Notes under the pieces: model-generated
The model's database searches: none
The model's input: only the letters and a program-made list of their open reading frames with translations
Told to the model about the DNA's origin: nothing
Assembly (NCBI GenBank): GCA_020747065.1
Contig: JAGMVK010000010.1
Location: 1,488,001-1,552,000, forward strand
DNA from: Cadophora sp. MPI-SDFR-AT-0126
Taxonomy: Eukaryota; Ascomycota; Leotiomycetes; Helotiales; Ploettnerulaceae
DNA: 64,000 nt
Direction of reading: 5' to 3'
Part shown: positions 11,301 to 23,202 of the stretch, one piece after another
Layout of the letters: every line of letters starts with the position of its first letter
Position numbering within the stretch: the first letter of the stretch is position 1
Program-made: the position numbers and the translations under genes

Positions 11301-13274
11301 TCAATCATCGACCTTGTAACAGGCTCTGTATACATAATAATAATCGCTTGCCGACCGTACAAGGTCACCAGAAGTTAACGACAAGAAAGACTCCAACAAC
11401 GTCTGCTCTCGGAGTTGAGTCATGGGATTCCATGTCAACCACAATGAAGCATGCCGCAAACACCACATGGTTAATTCAGGATTGCCGAAGTCTGTGACAA
11501 TCCGCACAAAATTAGCGGTAGCAAGGAAATTACCAAGTGGCATCAAGAATTTCTGGACATGATATCTTGAGACCCAAGATACAGCAATGGTTAGCAGAGA
11601 CAAAGTTGGCAGTAATAGGGACCCCCAGTCCCTACTACCAGCGCTCCAGTCGTCGATGTACTTGATCGTGTTATCGCTATCGACGTAGCCGAGCTGTATC
11701 TTCTTTATCTTCTTGGCACCAGATACCTCGCTGAAGGTGGGCTTGGGAATGATGATACAATCACCTTCTGGCAAGGGCTCTATTAATAGATGTGCAGAGG
11801 TGATTTGATATCGATAGAACGACATCCCTGTCACATTTGTGCAGGAATCAGTACCATCTATGAGGCTGAAGAGGTCGAGTTCAGGATCAATGAGGTCGGT
11901 TTTCGGCTCATCATATTGATTTTGGACATCGATGACGTTCTTAGCGATCCAATGGCTTTGTAGTAGATATGGAACCCCTTGGGACCAGGGAGGCTGTTCA
12001 AGCGGGGCCGAAAAGAAGTACGAAAACCTGTCGTAACCTGGGAGAATAAAACTTAACAGTTTTGCCGTGGACGGTTGTTTAAGCGTATGAATGACTGGCT
12101 CCAAGAAGCAAATGAATTTCATGGCAGTTATTAGATGGGACCTTAGCTGAAACAAATCTGGATGCTCGAGAAGCTCGAGAAGGAGTTGTCCACACTGGGA
12201 AATCTCTGCCTGAAACATTGTTGCGGTACGGAGTTCTTTGGCTCGTGTCGAAAAGACCGATGCAAGCTCAACGACTCGGAACAGTTTTCTCCAGCTCAGG
12301 GTTTGACTCGGGGCATCTGAAGCGAATTTTTGGCCATGTTTATCAAAAATTTGTCGCAATATGTCATCAAGCTCCGACGAGCTCAGGTCTTTGCCTGCAA
12401 GGAAAGGACTGTGCAGCAGGATTTCCCTGACTTCATCACGTATGACTAGGGAGAAATGAGCACTTAGCTGGGCGACTAGGTCATCACCTAAGCTTTGTTG
12501 CCCACTGCTTTTTACGTTGCTGGCCATGTCGAAGGGAATGCTAGGCGTCCTTTGGAATTTTGGGGACGACCGAGTTGCGTTCAGTTGTCTTCTATTCATC
12601 TGTGACATGTCGCCGATCAGATTGATGATTGATTTTGCAGACTCCGTCACAGCTTGATTGATCGCTTCAAGTCTCTCTAATGCAGCTTGCGGTGTGTGGT
12701 TTGCGGCAGTATCTTGCAGCATCAAGAGTTTTTTGTCCAGATTCGAGGAATTAGCTGCGCACAGTTGATGGTGATGGTTTTGAGCAAGCCTTTGATAGTC
12801 AGTCAAATAATCAAAGAAATCTCAGATGCCCTGATATGCTTACATCGTGATTCCACAGTGTGTCGCATGGATCTGTTCCGAGATCTTCTCCAAGCGACGA
12901 GAAAGACTATCAAACCGAGTCTTCTTCATCGCAATCCTCAAACGCGTACTGAAAGTCGTTGCTCTACCCTCGCCATGTTGACAAAGAATATCCTGAAATA
13001 GGACGATAGTGTTTTGGACGTCATCGATCACCAGCCTCGTCTGCGCATCAAGCGGTGTTGCGATGCCTAAGTTCACCGCCTCCTCAAGGGAGTGCTGGAA
13101 GGTCGAGAACGATAATTGAAAGAATCTGAGTTGGAAGTATATAGATTGTAGATCTTGGGGCGCATCTTTGACGCTCCTAACCACGTCGTAGAGGTAGTGC
13201 AGGCCACGGAGGGTATTGATGGAAAGTCCAATGAAGGCGACGACTGAGGCGCCATTACTGAGGGTTACGGACAT
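11301..13274 (-). CDS. fungal N-domain (STAND-associated) protein without NTPase domain
   Basis: Two exons on the minus strand (13274-12844 and 12789-11301) are joined across a 54-nt GTAAGC...AAAG intron, giving 639 aa. I chose the second in-frame ATG (13274), because MSVTLSNGASVVAFIGL is how such proteins usually start. Residues 1 to about 140 resemble the helical fungal N-terminal domain found at the front of NACHT/ankyrin STAND proteins (the SesA/Helo-like group): a hydrophobic first helix, then LHYLYDVVRSVKDAPQDL and amphipathic helices. No P-loop, ankyrin or WD repeats follow. The remaining ~500 residues are of a type I cannot name, with two hydrophobic segments near residues 535-575. 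Function is unknown. A role related to incompatibility or signalling is inference from the N-domain only. Confidence 0.7.
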
Positions 13275-16200
13275 CTCACTGAAAAGCACGTTCCGCGAGA
13301 CATTCACATCTCCGGTATGTTGTTGCTGCCGTGGTATCTGGTAAATCTAGCTGATCATCGGAGATCCGAAGGAAATGTTTTGAGCGAGAGAAAAAGAGTA
13401 GAAGAAGGTTCGAGAGTCAAATGCCGTTCAAATCAGCCCGTGATTCCGCCCTACGTCTCACGATAACACTTTTGAAGGAAAGAGCGAATGAGAAAAGCAG
13501 GTGGCTTGAACAAATAATCTCAGGGAAACGTGAATCACTTGAAAATTTCAAAGGCAAAACCTCATACTTGACCTCTGGATACAGAGTCTATAAGACACCA
13601 AGTACAGCATGACAACTGCATGTGACTGAAGCACAGATACCAACGGATTTTGTGGAAGGGTGGACAAGGTTAGTAGAAAGATATGTCATGTGACAGACTA
13701 TAAACGTGACCTTCACCAGTCAGTCTTTGTCCAGACCCAGTTTTATGAGATGGTGCCCTCTCACGACCTCACGACAAGTAATGATTTCAGTCATAAACAT
13801 TGATGTCAACAATAAACAAGAACTTCAGAAACTAAGTAGCGAAGTGCTGAGCTCACGTCCTACTTCACCTTCCTTTCCTCAATCAGACATCCTAAAGAGG
13901 AAGTCGGTAACCGCCACCGACGACCGACCGACTTTCCATCCATTAACAATAATCGGTGAAAAGCCAACCAATCAAACCAAATACTCTTGAAATCAGCCAA
14001 CATCTCGAATCTCTCAAACCATTAATTCCTAAATGCCGTTGGCCAGTCGAAATTTGATTGGCTGGAAATACGAAGCTGCAAGAGTGCACTGCACAGCAGC
14101 ACAGCCTTGCACGAAAACTCCGCAATTCCTGGAGGAGTGACAGCGACTACCGATAGGAGATCCACTGCCTTTTCAGATCTACTGAAATCAGATCAGACTG
14201 GATCTCACCGGTAACCAAATGGATACTATTGCATAGCATAATGCAAGGCTCAGCATGGCCTCACTCGGCGTGAACATGCAACGATACAGGAGTATGAAGG
14301 GGAGGTCCTGCATGCTGGACGCATGCATGGTGAGGGAAAGGAAAGGCGATATCAATCGATTTCAATCGGTGGGTGCTGGGGGAATGGGATGAGCTAGACC
14401 ACTCGTTGGGCAGAGACATCGTAGGGCTGGCGAATAATGAGGGATTTCTGTATTCCTGGATGCAATGGTTCAGCGGGCATGGGTCCAGTTGTGGTGTCTG
14501 CGCCATGCAGGAGGTTGTACATGCTTGCATGGCTTGCAGACTTGGAGGAGGACAGGACAGATGTCAGTTTGGTTGTCCTGGAGGATAGTTGGTGGCAAGT
14601 GAAGGGCAAAAGGCAAATGAGAAAGGCGAAAGGCAAAGGGCATGATAGGATCGTCAATTATGACGAGTTGAGAAGGAGTCCTCCTGCAGCCCTGCGGCGT
14701 GGGGTAGTCAAAGTCTATTCTTTTCCTTCCGGCAAATCAAGCCGTTGGATCATAGTTGGTCTGGACTTCGGACTTCTACTGGGTACGAGCAATGCTTGGG
14801 AGTTTACAGTTCAATTTCGAGACAGGGAGTGGGGAGTGCAAGCGTCGAGTCATCTGCTTCAAGAAAGCGACTGCGTGGATACTGATTGGAGGGAATAGGA
14901 GAAGAAGAGTCACGAGAAGAGGTGGTGAGGCCGGGAGTTTATCGTTTGCAAAGCAAAGAATGGAGATCTTTGCATTTGCAGTTGTAGGGCTGGGCCGGGC
15001 TGGATATCTCGAGGGAAAGTTGACGCAATGGTAAGGGATGTGATGATGCGATGGTTAGTGCCCAGGATAGCTGACGACTGCCTGTGTGCAGACTGCAAAG
15101 AAGCTTCAAGCTTAAATTTCGCGCCAAGACTTTGCAATCGCGAGGTCTCATCATCCATTCGCTTACTTATGTAAGCTCAATACGGGGCGGGGCGCGAGGG
15201 GACTGGACTAGCCAGCACTGCAAACCACTTTCATCTTGCAAAGATCAGGACAGATAGGTACAGTATCAGTACAGGGAGATATCGGTTCCGGATTCGGATG
15301 AGGTGCAATTGCATTTATCCTGATTGGAAGAGAGCGGGAAGCGTGACGAGAAACATTGCAGGACTCGTCACTTGCCAAGCAAGAGGGTTGGTTGGTTGTG
15401 CTTACGACCGGGTGACTCCCGTTCCCCAAATCGATACTCGGTGTGGAGGGGTCGGTCTGAGAAGTGATTTGTGATCTGGCTGGTTGGTCGGCGAAACAGA
15501 TAGGAATTGTTGGTTGTACTTCCGGGACCATTCCAAACCATGCGAGCCAGCAAAAGACAGCAAGTGAGTGATTTGCTGTTCGAGGAAGGGCAAGTGGTGG
15601 GTTTCGAGTGCAAGAGTGCAAGCAACAAGCAAAATCAAGCAGATGTTTGCGTTTCACGCGCCCACCGAACCAGGATCTCTTGCAGTACACGGTGAAGTCT
15701 TCACCGGTGCTCGAAATGGATGAGGAGGGAAATGATAGGCCAATCTACGAGAATTTCGAGGAGCGATTGATTAATTGAGCGATTTCACGCAACAGAGTGC
15801 AAGCAAATAATTGCAACAACAGAGCAGGGCGCGGCGGTGGCTGAGCGACCGCAAATGCTCCAACTCTCTGCTTCAGATGAGGCTCATGATGTTTCCGCTC
15901 CCTTCCTTCCTTTGCCTGGCTGGCTTCTCCCAAAATCTCACGCCGCTTGAAGATCTCTCTGCTGCTCGGTGTTCAGAATGGAGTCGGCACAACGGCAGGC
16001 CGTCTTACCCAAGCTATCGGGGTCGGTTACTTATCGAATGATCTGCCTCTGTTGATAAGGGGCCTCTCCACAACGGGCATGGTTCCGATCTTTGACGTAC
16101 GGGGGCCAGACTATTTCGGGTCTGAGCCTTGGGGGAGGTTTGTAAGCCACGTGAACGCAAGGGAAAGACGTGGGATTTGTAGATGGAGTCAATTGAGAAG

Positions 16201-17540
16201 AGAGAAAGATGTGCTGTTCATTTGTGTCCTCAATTGGAGAGTTTCAACATTCAATCGATGCCAGGAAAAGCTTCGTATTCAGAGATTGTATCAACCATCG
16301 AAGGATCACATCACATCACATCACCTCAAGAAGACCCGGCAAACAAACAGAGCAGTATCCAACTGTACTTCGCCCCCTCTACTAGCGTCTCTTCCTCTCG
16401 CTTGACTCTTTGGAGTTTAGTTTTTCTCTCATCCCCGGCCAGTTTCTACGATCTCATTCGTCTCATTTCCAAGCGAGTATCCATAGTTTCTCGGTCTCAG
16501 GGCGGCGAGGTCCGCCTTTCGTCAATTCTGGCGCTTCTCTCTCCGGAGTCTCCACTTCTTGCTGACTCTCCTTCCCTCCCTGTCATGAACTCCAGGCAGC
16601 AGTCATGCACAGACTCGCAAGGCGTTCTGCTTAGGCATTCCGCGTCCCGCCAGAGAATCTAACCTCAGGACAACAACCTCATCTCACTCCAGACGGCCTT
16701 TCCTCTCTTTTCTCCCCCAAATCTCGACTTCCTCGACCTTCCATCACCAACAGCTCCCCTTCTGTGGCCACGCATCCTCTACGCGTAGTCTATCTATCCG
16801 CCCGTCTTGCTCTCCAGGACTGCCCGCCGCCAGTTTCAGAGGACCGCCGGATCGCTTGTGTTCTATATACTCCTGGCCTCGTCTCGCCCTCCAGGCAGCA
16901 GCAAGCCTTACCTTCCGTCATCCCCCCGCTGTCTTGCTCTGTCGTCCTCGTCCTCGTCCTCGACTTCTTCTCAGCCTCCATTCTGACCGTGCTCGTTGAC
17001 GACGTTTGCAAATTGACTGCAAAGTGAAAGTGTATCGTTCCATCTCCAACAACAAACATTCGCCCCTCGGAGTCGGATTGCTTCGAGAAGAGTGAGTGAG
17101 GACGTGGTTCCCGTCCTGAACTGTATGGCCCCCCTTTTCTTGTTGTGGTCCTCCTCTCCCCGCAATCATCATTTCATCGGTCAATCAACTTGAGCACGGG
17201 GAGGCCCATTGGCAAACCAGTCTCGATATATACACGTCGATTTGAATAGCTTCATCGGCCGGCCAATTTATGTCCATATAAAGCGGCCAATCCGCTTTGG
17301 GACGAGTTGGACTTTCCGGTCCTTGACTCAATTGGGCTGTGACTCACAGAGCAGAGCAAGCATAGCTTGCACCTTCGATTCATGGCTGCATGAATTCAGG
17401 ATCACAACCAAGGCTAATCATATCCCAGTCCAGTCCAGTCCAGTCCATCCCGCGCAGTCAACCAACAACAGAACCACCACACTTAATCCGTTCCTGCCCT
17501 CTGCTGCTGGCCCCTACCTCCCTCCTCTTGGCCACTCATC
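13275..17540. other. 4.3-kb region upstream of the C2H2 regulator
   Basis: No ORF here looks like a real protein. The right half (about 15.9-17.5 kb) is strongly pyrimidine-rich with many short CT/TC runs. It contains small microsatellites: an ATCAC-like run near 16308-16325 and four CCAGT units near 17425-17445. This is consistent with a very long promoter and 5' leader for the regulator at 17541, possibly with upstream ORFs. Confidence 0.45.
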
Positions 17541-20210
17541 ATGTCGTTCTCTCATCCCCGCCGAACTACAAAGATCACATCGTCTGCTGCTGCTTCTGCT
17601 CTGACTCCTTCCTCGTCGAATGCGTCAGGCCGTCCCACCGTTAATACCAACATGTCCCTCCGCAAAGGAGCGACCTTCCATTCACCCAACAGCCCTGAAC
17701 GTGAACTTCCTCATCACTTCAAGGTCCCCTCACTACCTCGTCGCTCTCAAACCACACTCGAGGATGTCGTTGACGCCCACAAACGTCGTGTCGCCTTAAC
17801 ACTTGGAGACATTGATCGCGGTCTATCATCAATCGAGGATCGCTCCCCAACTACTACAAGACAATCATTCCCCGACGAGGCCAACCCCGTCCCCCAAGGG
17901 TTCCTCGATCACACCGTCGGCTCACCGACAACCAAATCATACGGTCCAACAATGGCAGGTGTCATGGACCAGGAGCCTGCAGCAAGCAGACGCTCCCTTC
18001 GTCCCCGCCACAACCGCCGTCCTTCCAGATACTCCGACAGCGGGCTCGGATCCTCAATCGCTTCCATGTCTGGAAAGAAGGCTGCAGACACCCAACCAAC
18101 CAGCGTCTCTGATGAACAGTGCGCCAAGTCAATCGTCACAGCTTCAGCTATAACTAGATCGGCTGCTGCTCATTCTTCAACAATCGAGAGTCTTCCCAGA
18201 CTCAGCGCCCGTGCAAGCAATCGCATTCACGAGCATATCCTGAAACCGCTCCTTGCCAGATCTTCCTTGAAGGACTTCCACCCCATTGTCAAGGACTGTC
18301 CCAGACGGATCCACGGTAAGGAGATAGTATGTCTTCGTGACCTCGAGAAGACTTTGATTTTTATGGCACCCGTAAGTGAAACCCAAGATGATGTTGTAGG
18401 GGGAGTTGCTCACTGGTTTTCGCGTTTGAAGGAGAGAACCAAGACCGCCGCCTTGTATCTCGACTTCTGTCTCACGTCAATCCGGTGCATCCAAGCGACT
18501 GTCGAATTTCTCAGCGACCGCGAACAGACTCGTCCACACGACCGCCCTTATACTAACGGATATTTCGTTGATCTTGTCGATCAGATCAAGCAGTACGCCC
18601 AGCAGGTCCAGGCCGCCAAAGAGAAGGAAGAGAAGGGAGAGAAGATTGGCGAGATGGATCCAGAATCGTACGTTCACCTGTTCCTTCCAGCCTTGCATCA
18701 TTTCTATGGTGAATCTGGCGAGCATCATCTCCCAGCCTTACGTCGCTTCGACGGTGAATCTGGCGAGAATGACTCACCCACATCTCGACCTCGCTACCAT
18801 TTAAGAACGACCTTTACTGACATTTCTCGACACAGAACCGATGAAGTCAGACTTCACGGTGGTCTTACCAAGAACGGTCGTCCCGCCGAACTCGTGCGAG
18901 TCAAGAAGAACGGTAAAGCCATTTCTGTTGCAACTGGACTCCCAGTCGATATCGAAGAGGACAGCAAAGACGCCATGCGTTTCAAGCGATCTTTGAGTGA
19001 GGAGGCCGAGGAAGACGAGTCTATCCTGCGCTCCATGGCCCGCCGCAAGAGATCTGCCTCAGCAGCAGAGCTCGCACCAAAGCGCTGCCGTGAGCCCGGA
19101 TGTGACAAGGAGTTCAAGCGCCCCTGTGATCTGACCAAGCACGAGAAGACCCACTCTCGCCCTTGGAAGTGCCCAGTTGAGTCCTGCAAGTACCACGAGT
19201 ATGGCTGGCCCACCGAGAAGGAGATGGACAGACATCACAACGACAAGCACTCTTCCGCTCCCCCTCTCTATGAGTGCCACTTCAAGCCTTGCCCATATCG
19301 ATCCAAGCGTGAATCGAATTGCAAGCAACACATGGAGAAGGCACACGGCTGGACCTATGTTCGATCCAAGAATAACGGTAAGAACCGTGACAAGGCATCA
19401 GCACCAACTACCACCAATGCAAACACGGGTTTGCCCACCCCTACCATCACAAACATGCACACCCCGAGCAGTGATGGAAACACCGTAGCCACTCCTGAGG
19501 AAGATGATATCATGACTGGTTATGATGGCTCGGTTTGGGAACCACAGACCCACCTTGACTTCCCAGTCTACCCGTCTGACGAGGAGATGTTTGCTCCAGG
19601 TCATCAGCTGACTTTGGACTACTCTCCCATTTCGGAGCCCATCAACTCGAACTCTTCCAACGGCCAATCTCCATTTATGGGAGCAAATGGCCTTGAGGAC
19701 CAGTTCACCAACAACTTTGATACCTTCCAGAACAATGGAAACGCAGACTTCAATCTATTCGAGGACGAGGATCTGTACTCCGCCCGTGTCCAACTTCCTC
19801 CCACTCCCTCACATGATATCTTCTCCATGGGTCAATTCGAGACTTCAGGAATGACCTACAACAACCCCATGCCTCACATCTCCCCCGTTGGCCACGGGAA
19901 TACCATGCTCTATACCCCCACCTCTCTACGTGAAGTTGACGAAGGCTTCGAGGATTTCGTTCCCAGCAATTGCAACCTCGGCAATGATTTTCAACTTTTC
20001 CCCAGTTCGACCGGTGGCACGATCGCCAGCTCTGCACCCAGCGCTTTCTTCGGCGAGGTCCCAAATCCAATGAACAACTTTGCTGGTGCTTCCGCTCAGC
20101 AGTTGCTGGATTTCTATGCCGCAAGCACAGCCGCTGTCACCGGGAACGTTCATCAAGGAATGGACTGGTCAATGGATGACCAGTTTAACAACGGCTATCG
20201 ATCACAGTAG
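17541..20210 (+). CDS. C2H2 zinc-finger transcription factor with two likely in-frame introns
   Basis: The frame is open for 889 codons from the ATG at 17541. Two internal stretches look like introns: 18372-18431 (60 nt, GTAAGT...GAAG) and 18668-18835 (168 nt, GTACGT, branch TTACTGAC, acceptor ACACAG). Both are multiples of three and lack stops. Removing them gives 813 aa, with junctions FMAP/ERTK and DPES/TDEV that read as continuous conserved protein. The N-terminus is Ser/Pro-rich with a SRYSDSGLGSSIASM segment. The C-terminal half has C2H2 fingers: CREPGCDKEFKRPCDLTKH, then WKCPVESCKYHEYGWPTEKE...H..KH, then YECHFKPCPYRSKRESNCKQH. The tail is acidic and Asn/Ser/Pro-rich, like an activation domain. 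It is expected to be a nuclear DNA-binding regulator; its targets are unknown. Confidence 0.88.
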   Translation: MSFSHPRRTTKITSSAAASALTPSSSNASGRPTVNTNMSLRKGATFHSPNSPERELPHHFKVPSLPRRSQTTLEDVVDAHKRRVALTLGDIDRGLSSIEDRSPTTTRQSFPDEANPVPQGFLDHTVGSPTTKSYGPTMAGVMDQEPAASRRSLRPRHNRRPSRYSDSGLGSSIASMSGKKAADTQPTSVSDEQCAKSIVTASAITRSAAAHSSTIESLPRLSARASNRIHEHILKPLLARSSLKDFHPIVKDCPRRIHGKEIVCLRDLEKTLIFMAPVSETQDDVVGGVAHWFSRLKERTKTAALYLDFCLTSIRCIQATVEFLSDREQTRPHDRPYTNGYFVDLVDQIKQYAQQVQAAKEKEEKGEKIGEMDPESYVHLFLPALHHFYGESGEHHLPALRRFDGESGENDSPTSRPRYHLRTTFTDISRHRTDEVRLHGGLTKNGRPAELVRVKKNGKAISVATGLPVDIEEDSKDAMRFKRSLSEEAEEDESILRSMARRKRSASAAELAPKRCREPGCDKEFKRPCDLTKHEKTHSRPWKCPVESCKYHEYGWPTEKEMDRHHNDKHSSAPPLYECHFKPCPYRSKRESNCKQHMEKAHGWTYVRSKNNGKNRDKASAPTTTNANTGLPTPTITNMHTPSSDGNTVATPEEDDIMTGYDGSVWEPQTHLDFPVYPSDEEMFAPGHQLTLDYSPISEPINSNSSNGQSPFMGANGLEDQFTNNFDTFQNNGNADFNLFEDEDLYSARVQLPPTPSHDIFSMGQFETSGMTYNNPMPHISPVGHGNTMLYTPTSLREVDEGFEDFVPSNCNLGNDFQLFPSSTGGTIASSAPSAFFGEVPNPMNNFAGASAQQLLDFYAASTAAVTGNVHQGMDWSMDDQFNNGYRSQ
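18687..18776 (+). repeat. 45-bp tandem duplication inside a presumed intron
   Basis: Two adjacent 45-bp units (18687-18731 and 18732-18776) both begin CCAGCCTT and share GGTGAATCTGGCGAG. Read in frame they encode PALHHFYGESGEHHL and PALRRFDGESGENDS. They lie within the presumed 168-nt intron of the zinc-finger gene. Because the unit is a multiple of three, the duplication leaves the reading frame open if the intron is retained. Confidence 0.85.
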
Positions 20211-21464
20211 TCGGCTGAACATCAGACAAAAAGGGCGAATGAAAGCTGAGGGCACATCAACGTGTACTAGCTGGACTGGTGGAAGCTGTTAGCCGTCAGG
20301 CATGAAACGACCTCATACATTCGCATACACAAAATCGAAGAACGAGAAGAACGATATTACAGAATTTGTGAGATTAGCACGGCGTTTACTCTTTTCACTC
20401 CACGGTTTTCTTTTCATTTCTTCTCGAGCAGAAGCAGATGCATAATTGGCGGATATGAGAGGAGCACAGAACACGAGTTTACGATAGATAGGATTGATTG
20501 GATGGGTGAATCTCGACGGGTGATAGTCAGTGCTTGTTGTTGTCCTCATCAGCCTGACTTTCTTTGATTCCGGGGATGAATGGATGGGACGAGATCCGTT
20601 TTGTATGCTTCTTTTTGGGAATTGGTATTCGGACTGGGAATGATTCATCTCGTCTTTATTTGACTGGCATATGGAAGTGCAATGGGATATGATTTGAGAG
20701 AGGAGATAGATCTCGCACTCGCATTGATGGCCTTGATTGCCACGGATATCTCAGATGGATAGTTGGGTTATGATAGGAATGCAAAGCACATCACAACTCA
20801 CAAAACTTTCTCTTGACATCTTCCCTTTTCTTTTGATGACTTCGTGATTACTTGCATGTTACCTTCGGCTTTAACAACGTGACTTTTGTCCGCTCCGCGT
20901 TAACTTGACATATCGCCTATACGTCACTGTAAACACCCATGCCTTCCTTCCCTCCTTCCTGCTCAATCAGTATCAAAATCTTCCCCGCCAAAGTCCCCTC
21001 CCATACCCATATACCCTTATCCTCATGAAATCAAAGAACCTGAAGCCCATCGGCATGCACATACAATACGTATTTTTTCCTCTCAAATGCTCTTAACCAG
21101 TAACCTTCTTCCCTCTCCTCCCTTCCAACTGAATATCAGCCTTCAACCCAAGTCTCGCTTCCTCGCTATTCGGTAGAGCGAAATGAAGCTTATAAAGTTC
21201 CAAAAGCCTCTCTTTGTGCTCAGACCGGCTCTAGTGCGCCCCAGCGACTTCTGGGAGGTTGGCGAGGATTAAGCGAATGTCAATATTGGTATTGGAGATA
21301 AGAAAAGGAGACTGGTTCGGGATAAGGAGAAGCTCCAAGAGGATTTCGATCAGATTTTCTTTGAAAAGCTAGCATAGCTTTCAAGACTCAATTCTATTCA
21401 TTATAAGTCCCTAGCACACATCGCATTACCACTTTCTTCATCATCCTACTTATCTGTCAATCCC
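20211..21464. other. convergent intergenic region
   Basis: This region lies between the 3' ends of the zinc-finger gene and the alpha/beta hydrolase gene. A pyrimidine-rich segment occurs around 20930-21130. I see no supported gene. Confidence 0.4.
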
Positions 21465-22301
21465 TCAATCTTTCCTCTCCTCCTTCCTCCTCTCCAGCTC
21501 CTCCAACATCTCCATCAAAACCGGCGCGAAAAGCTCACTCTCCGCCTGAAACCCCTGATGATGCCCCGGCACAGTCCATCTCAGACACCCCAACACCTTC
21601 TCCTGCTCAAACGTCGCCCTCGCAAAGAACTCCTCTCCACTCCTCTCCCCCGTCATCACCCCCACACTCGTCCCATTCCCCTTGATCTTCTCAAACTCCG
21701 TATTCCAAAACGTGCAAACCAGAAACTCATTCTCGAAGAAATTAACCGGGTTGCTCGCTTCCGGCGGCGGAAATTGCGGAAGTGAAGGGTCTGCCATGAC
21801 GGCGAAGCGTTTCCCCCAGTGTGCGTTCACCGCATCTTGGCCTTGGGTTTTGAAAATGTTGTAAGTTTCGAAGAGCTCTTCCGTCAGCTCCTTCCTATCC
21901 GGCAGAAGATGCACAGTCGGCGCCTCATGACAGATCAAATGCTCCACAACCTCGGGATAATCAGCCGCGAGTTGGAACCCCACCACACCGCCCAGACTAC
22001 TCCCAAAGACAACCGCTTTCTCGAACCCCAATGCTTTGATGACGGCGCGCACGTCGCGCGCTTGTTGGTACGGGTTGAAGATCTTGTTGACGGCTACTTG
22101 GCTGGAGGACATTTGGCGGCGGTCGAACGTCGCGCAGGTGTAGTGGGGGGAGAGGAGGGTCATGATGGGAGTGTATTGGAGGCCGTGGCCGTTGCCGCCG
22201 GGGATGAAGAGGAGGAGGGTGGTGTGGCCGGTTCCTTGGGACCAGTAGTTGAGGGTGCAGTTTTCGTTGGTTACTGCGCCGTGGGTTACTTGGGATGCCA
22301 T
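21465..22301 (-). CDS. alpha/beta hydrolase
   Basis: This is a single-exon minus-strand gene of 278 aa. The first true ATG is at 22301, in the good context CAAAAATGGC; the open frame upstream lacks an ATG. The fold features are present: an oxyanion-side motif IPGGNGHG near residue 35, the nucleophile elbow GSSLGG near residue 98, and a C-terminal histidine in the segment VPGHHQGF. The segment between the elbow and the final histidine, which includes HEAPTVHLLPDR, would form the lid. No signal peptide is evident. Substrate is unknown; esterase, lipase-like or C-C hydrolase activities are all possible in this superfamily. The neighbouring genes give no clear pathway. Confidence 0.85.
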   Translation of the reverse strand: MASQVTHGAVTNENCTLNYWSQGTGHTTLLLFIPGGNGHGLQYTPIMTLLSPHYTCATFDRRQMSSSQVAVNKIFNPYQQARDVRAVIKALGFEKAVVFGSSLGGVVGFQLAADYPEVVEHLICHEAPTVHLLPDRKELTEELFETYNIFKTQGQDAVNAHWGKRFAVMADPSLPQFPPPEASNPVNFFENEFLVCTFWNTEFEKIKGNGTSVGVMTGERSGEEFFARATFEQEKVLGCLRWTVPGHHQGFQAESELFAPVLMEMLEELERRKEERKD

Positions 22302-23202
22302 TTTTGGACGTGGAAGAATTGGTAAAGTCTGAGAGCTAGCTGAGTTCAAGGTAAGAAGTATTCATTGGCTTGCTCTGCTTTGAAATGTATTTTGGCGGGG
22401 TATCGTCTACTTTTATATCTTCTTTGCGGGTTGTTTCCCTCCCGCGTTTTGGTTTTTGTGGATCCCTGCACCTCGCGTGCTGGATAAATAGCATCTCGTC
22501 AGATTTATAAGCTTGTAATGAAGATAGGCTGCAAAGGGTGATGGTTGCGCTCTGGAGATACACCGCATTCGTCGGCGAGGAGTCATGGATGTTGCTGTAG
22601 CTGTGAGGCACAAGGAACTAGCATTTCATCCATAGAAGTTATTTGGATCGAGAGCGAATTGAAATGATGGAGAGCTTATCTTGCGATTGGAAATCAGGAA
22701 GATTATGCCGCTCATCCGCACAAAGTAGCAATGAATCAACGACTCAAGAAATTCCCAAAGGACAAAAGTGGGCGACCGACTCCTCATGGAAAAATGTCTT
22801 GTAGTGACATCTCCTGCTTCAAGTAGTATTTGGGTTCCTCGCTTACTTAGCGAAGAGGTGTTCTGGAAAAGGGGGCCTGGGGTGGGGGGGGGATCCTGCC
22901 CCGTGCGAGCTATACACTCAAATTTAATCGACGAACAAAAACAAAATTGACCAGAATCCGACTGCATATGTAAGATCTTCATCCAAGGGCTAGCTAGAAA
23001 TGCCGTATTGAGAATGCTCCACTGCCCAACAAAGGTGGGGCTCGCCTAGCACCTGGTCAAAACAAACCAACATGGAGATAAACCAAGTAGCAACCTAAAT
23101 CCACTTCATGTGTTCTGATACAGCATACCCTTCGAATGCATCTAAAGCAACAAAGTTCGCCAGTGTGGCCGCCCTGAATATAGCATCCGTTGTCATCTCC
23201 TC
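22302..23202. other. intergenic region
   Basis: Contains the promoter side of the alpha/beta hydrolase gene. A G-rich stretch lies near 22870-22892. No supported gene. Confidence 0.4.

Noticed and set aside
17803..20292. Overlapping ORFs in other frames of the zinc-finger gene
   Set aside because: Low-complexity shadows of the real frame; the zinc fingers fix the correct frame.
22302..22349. Upstream extension of the alpha/beta hydrolase frame
   Set aside because: It begins with TTG; the ATG at 22301 has an excellent context.
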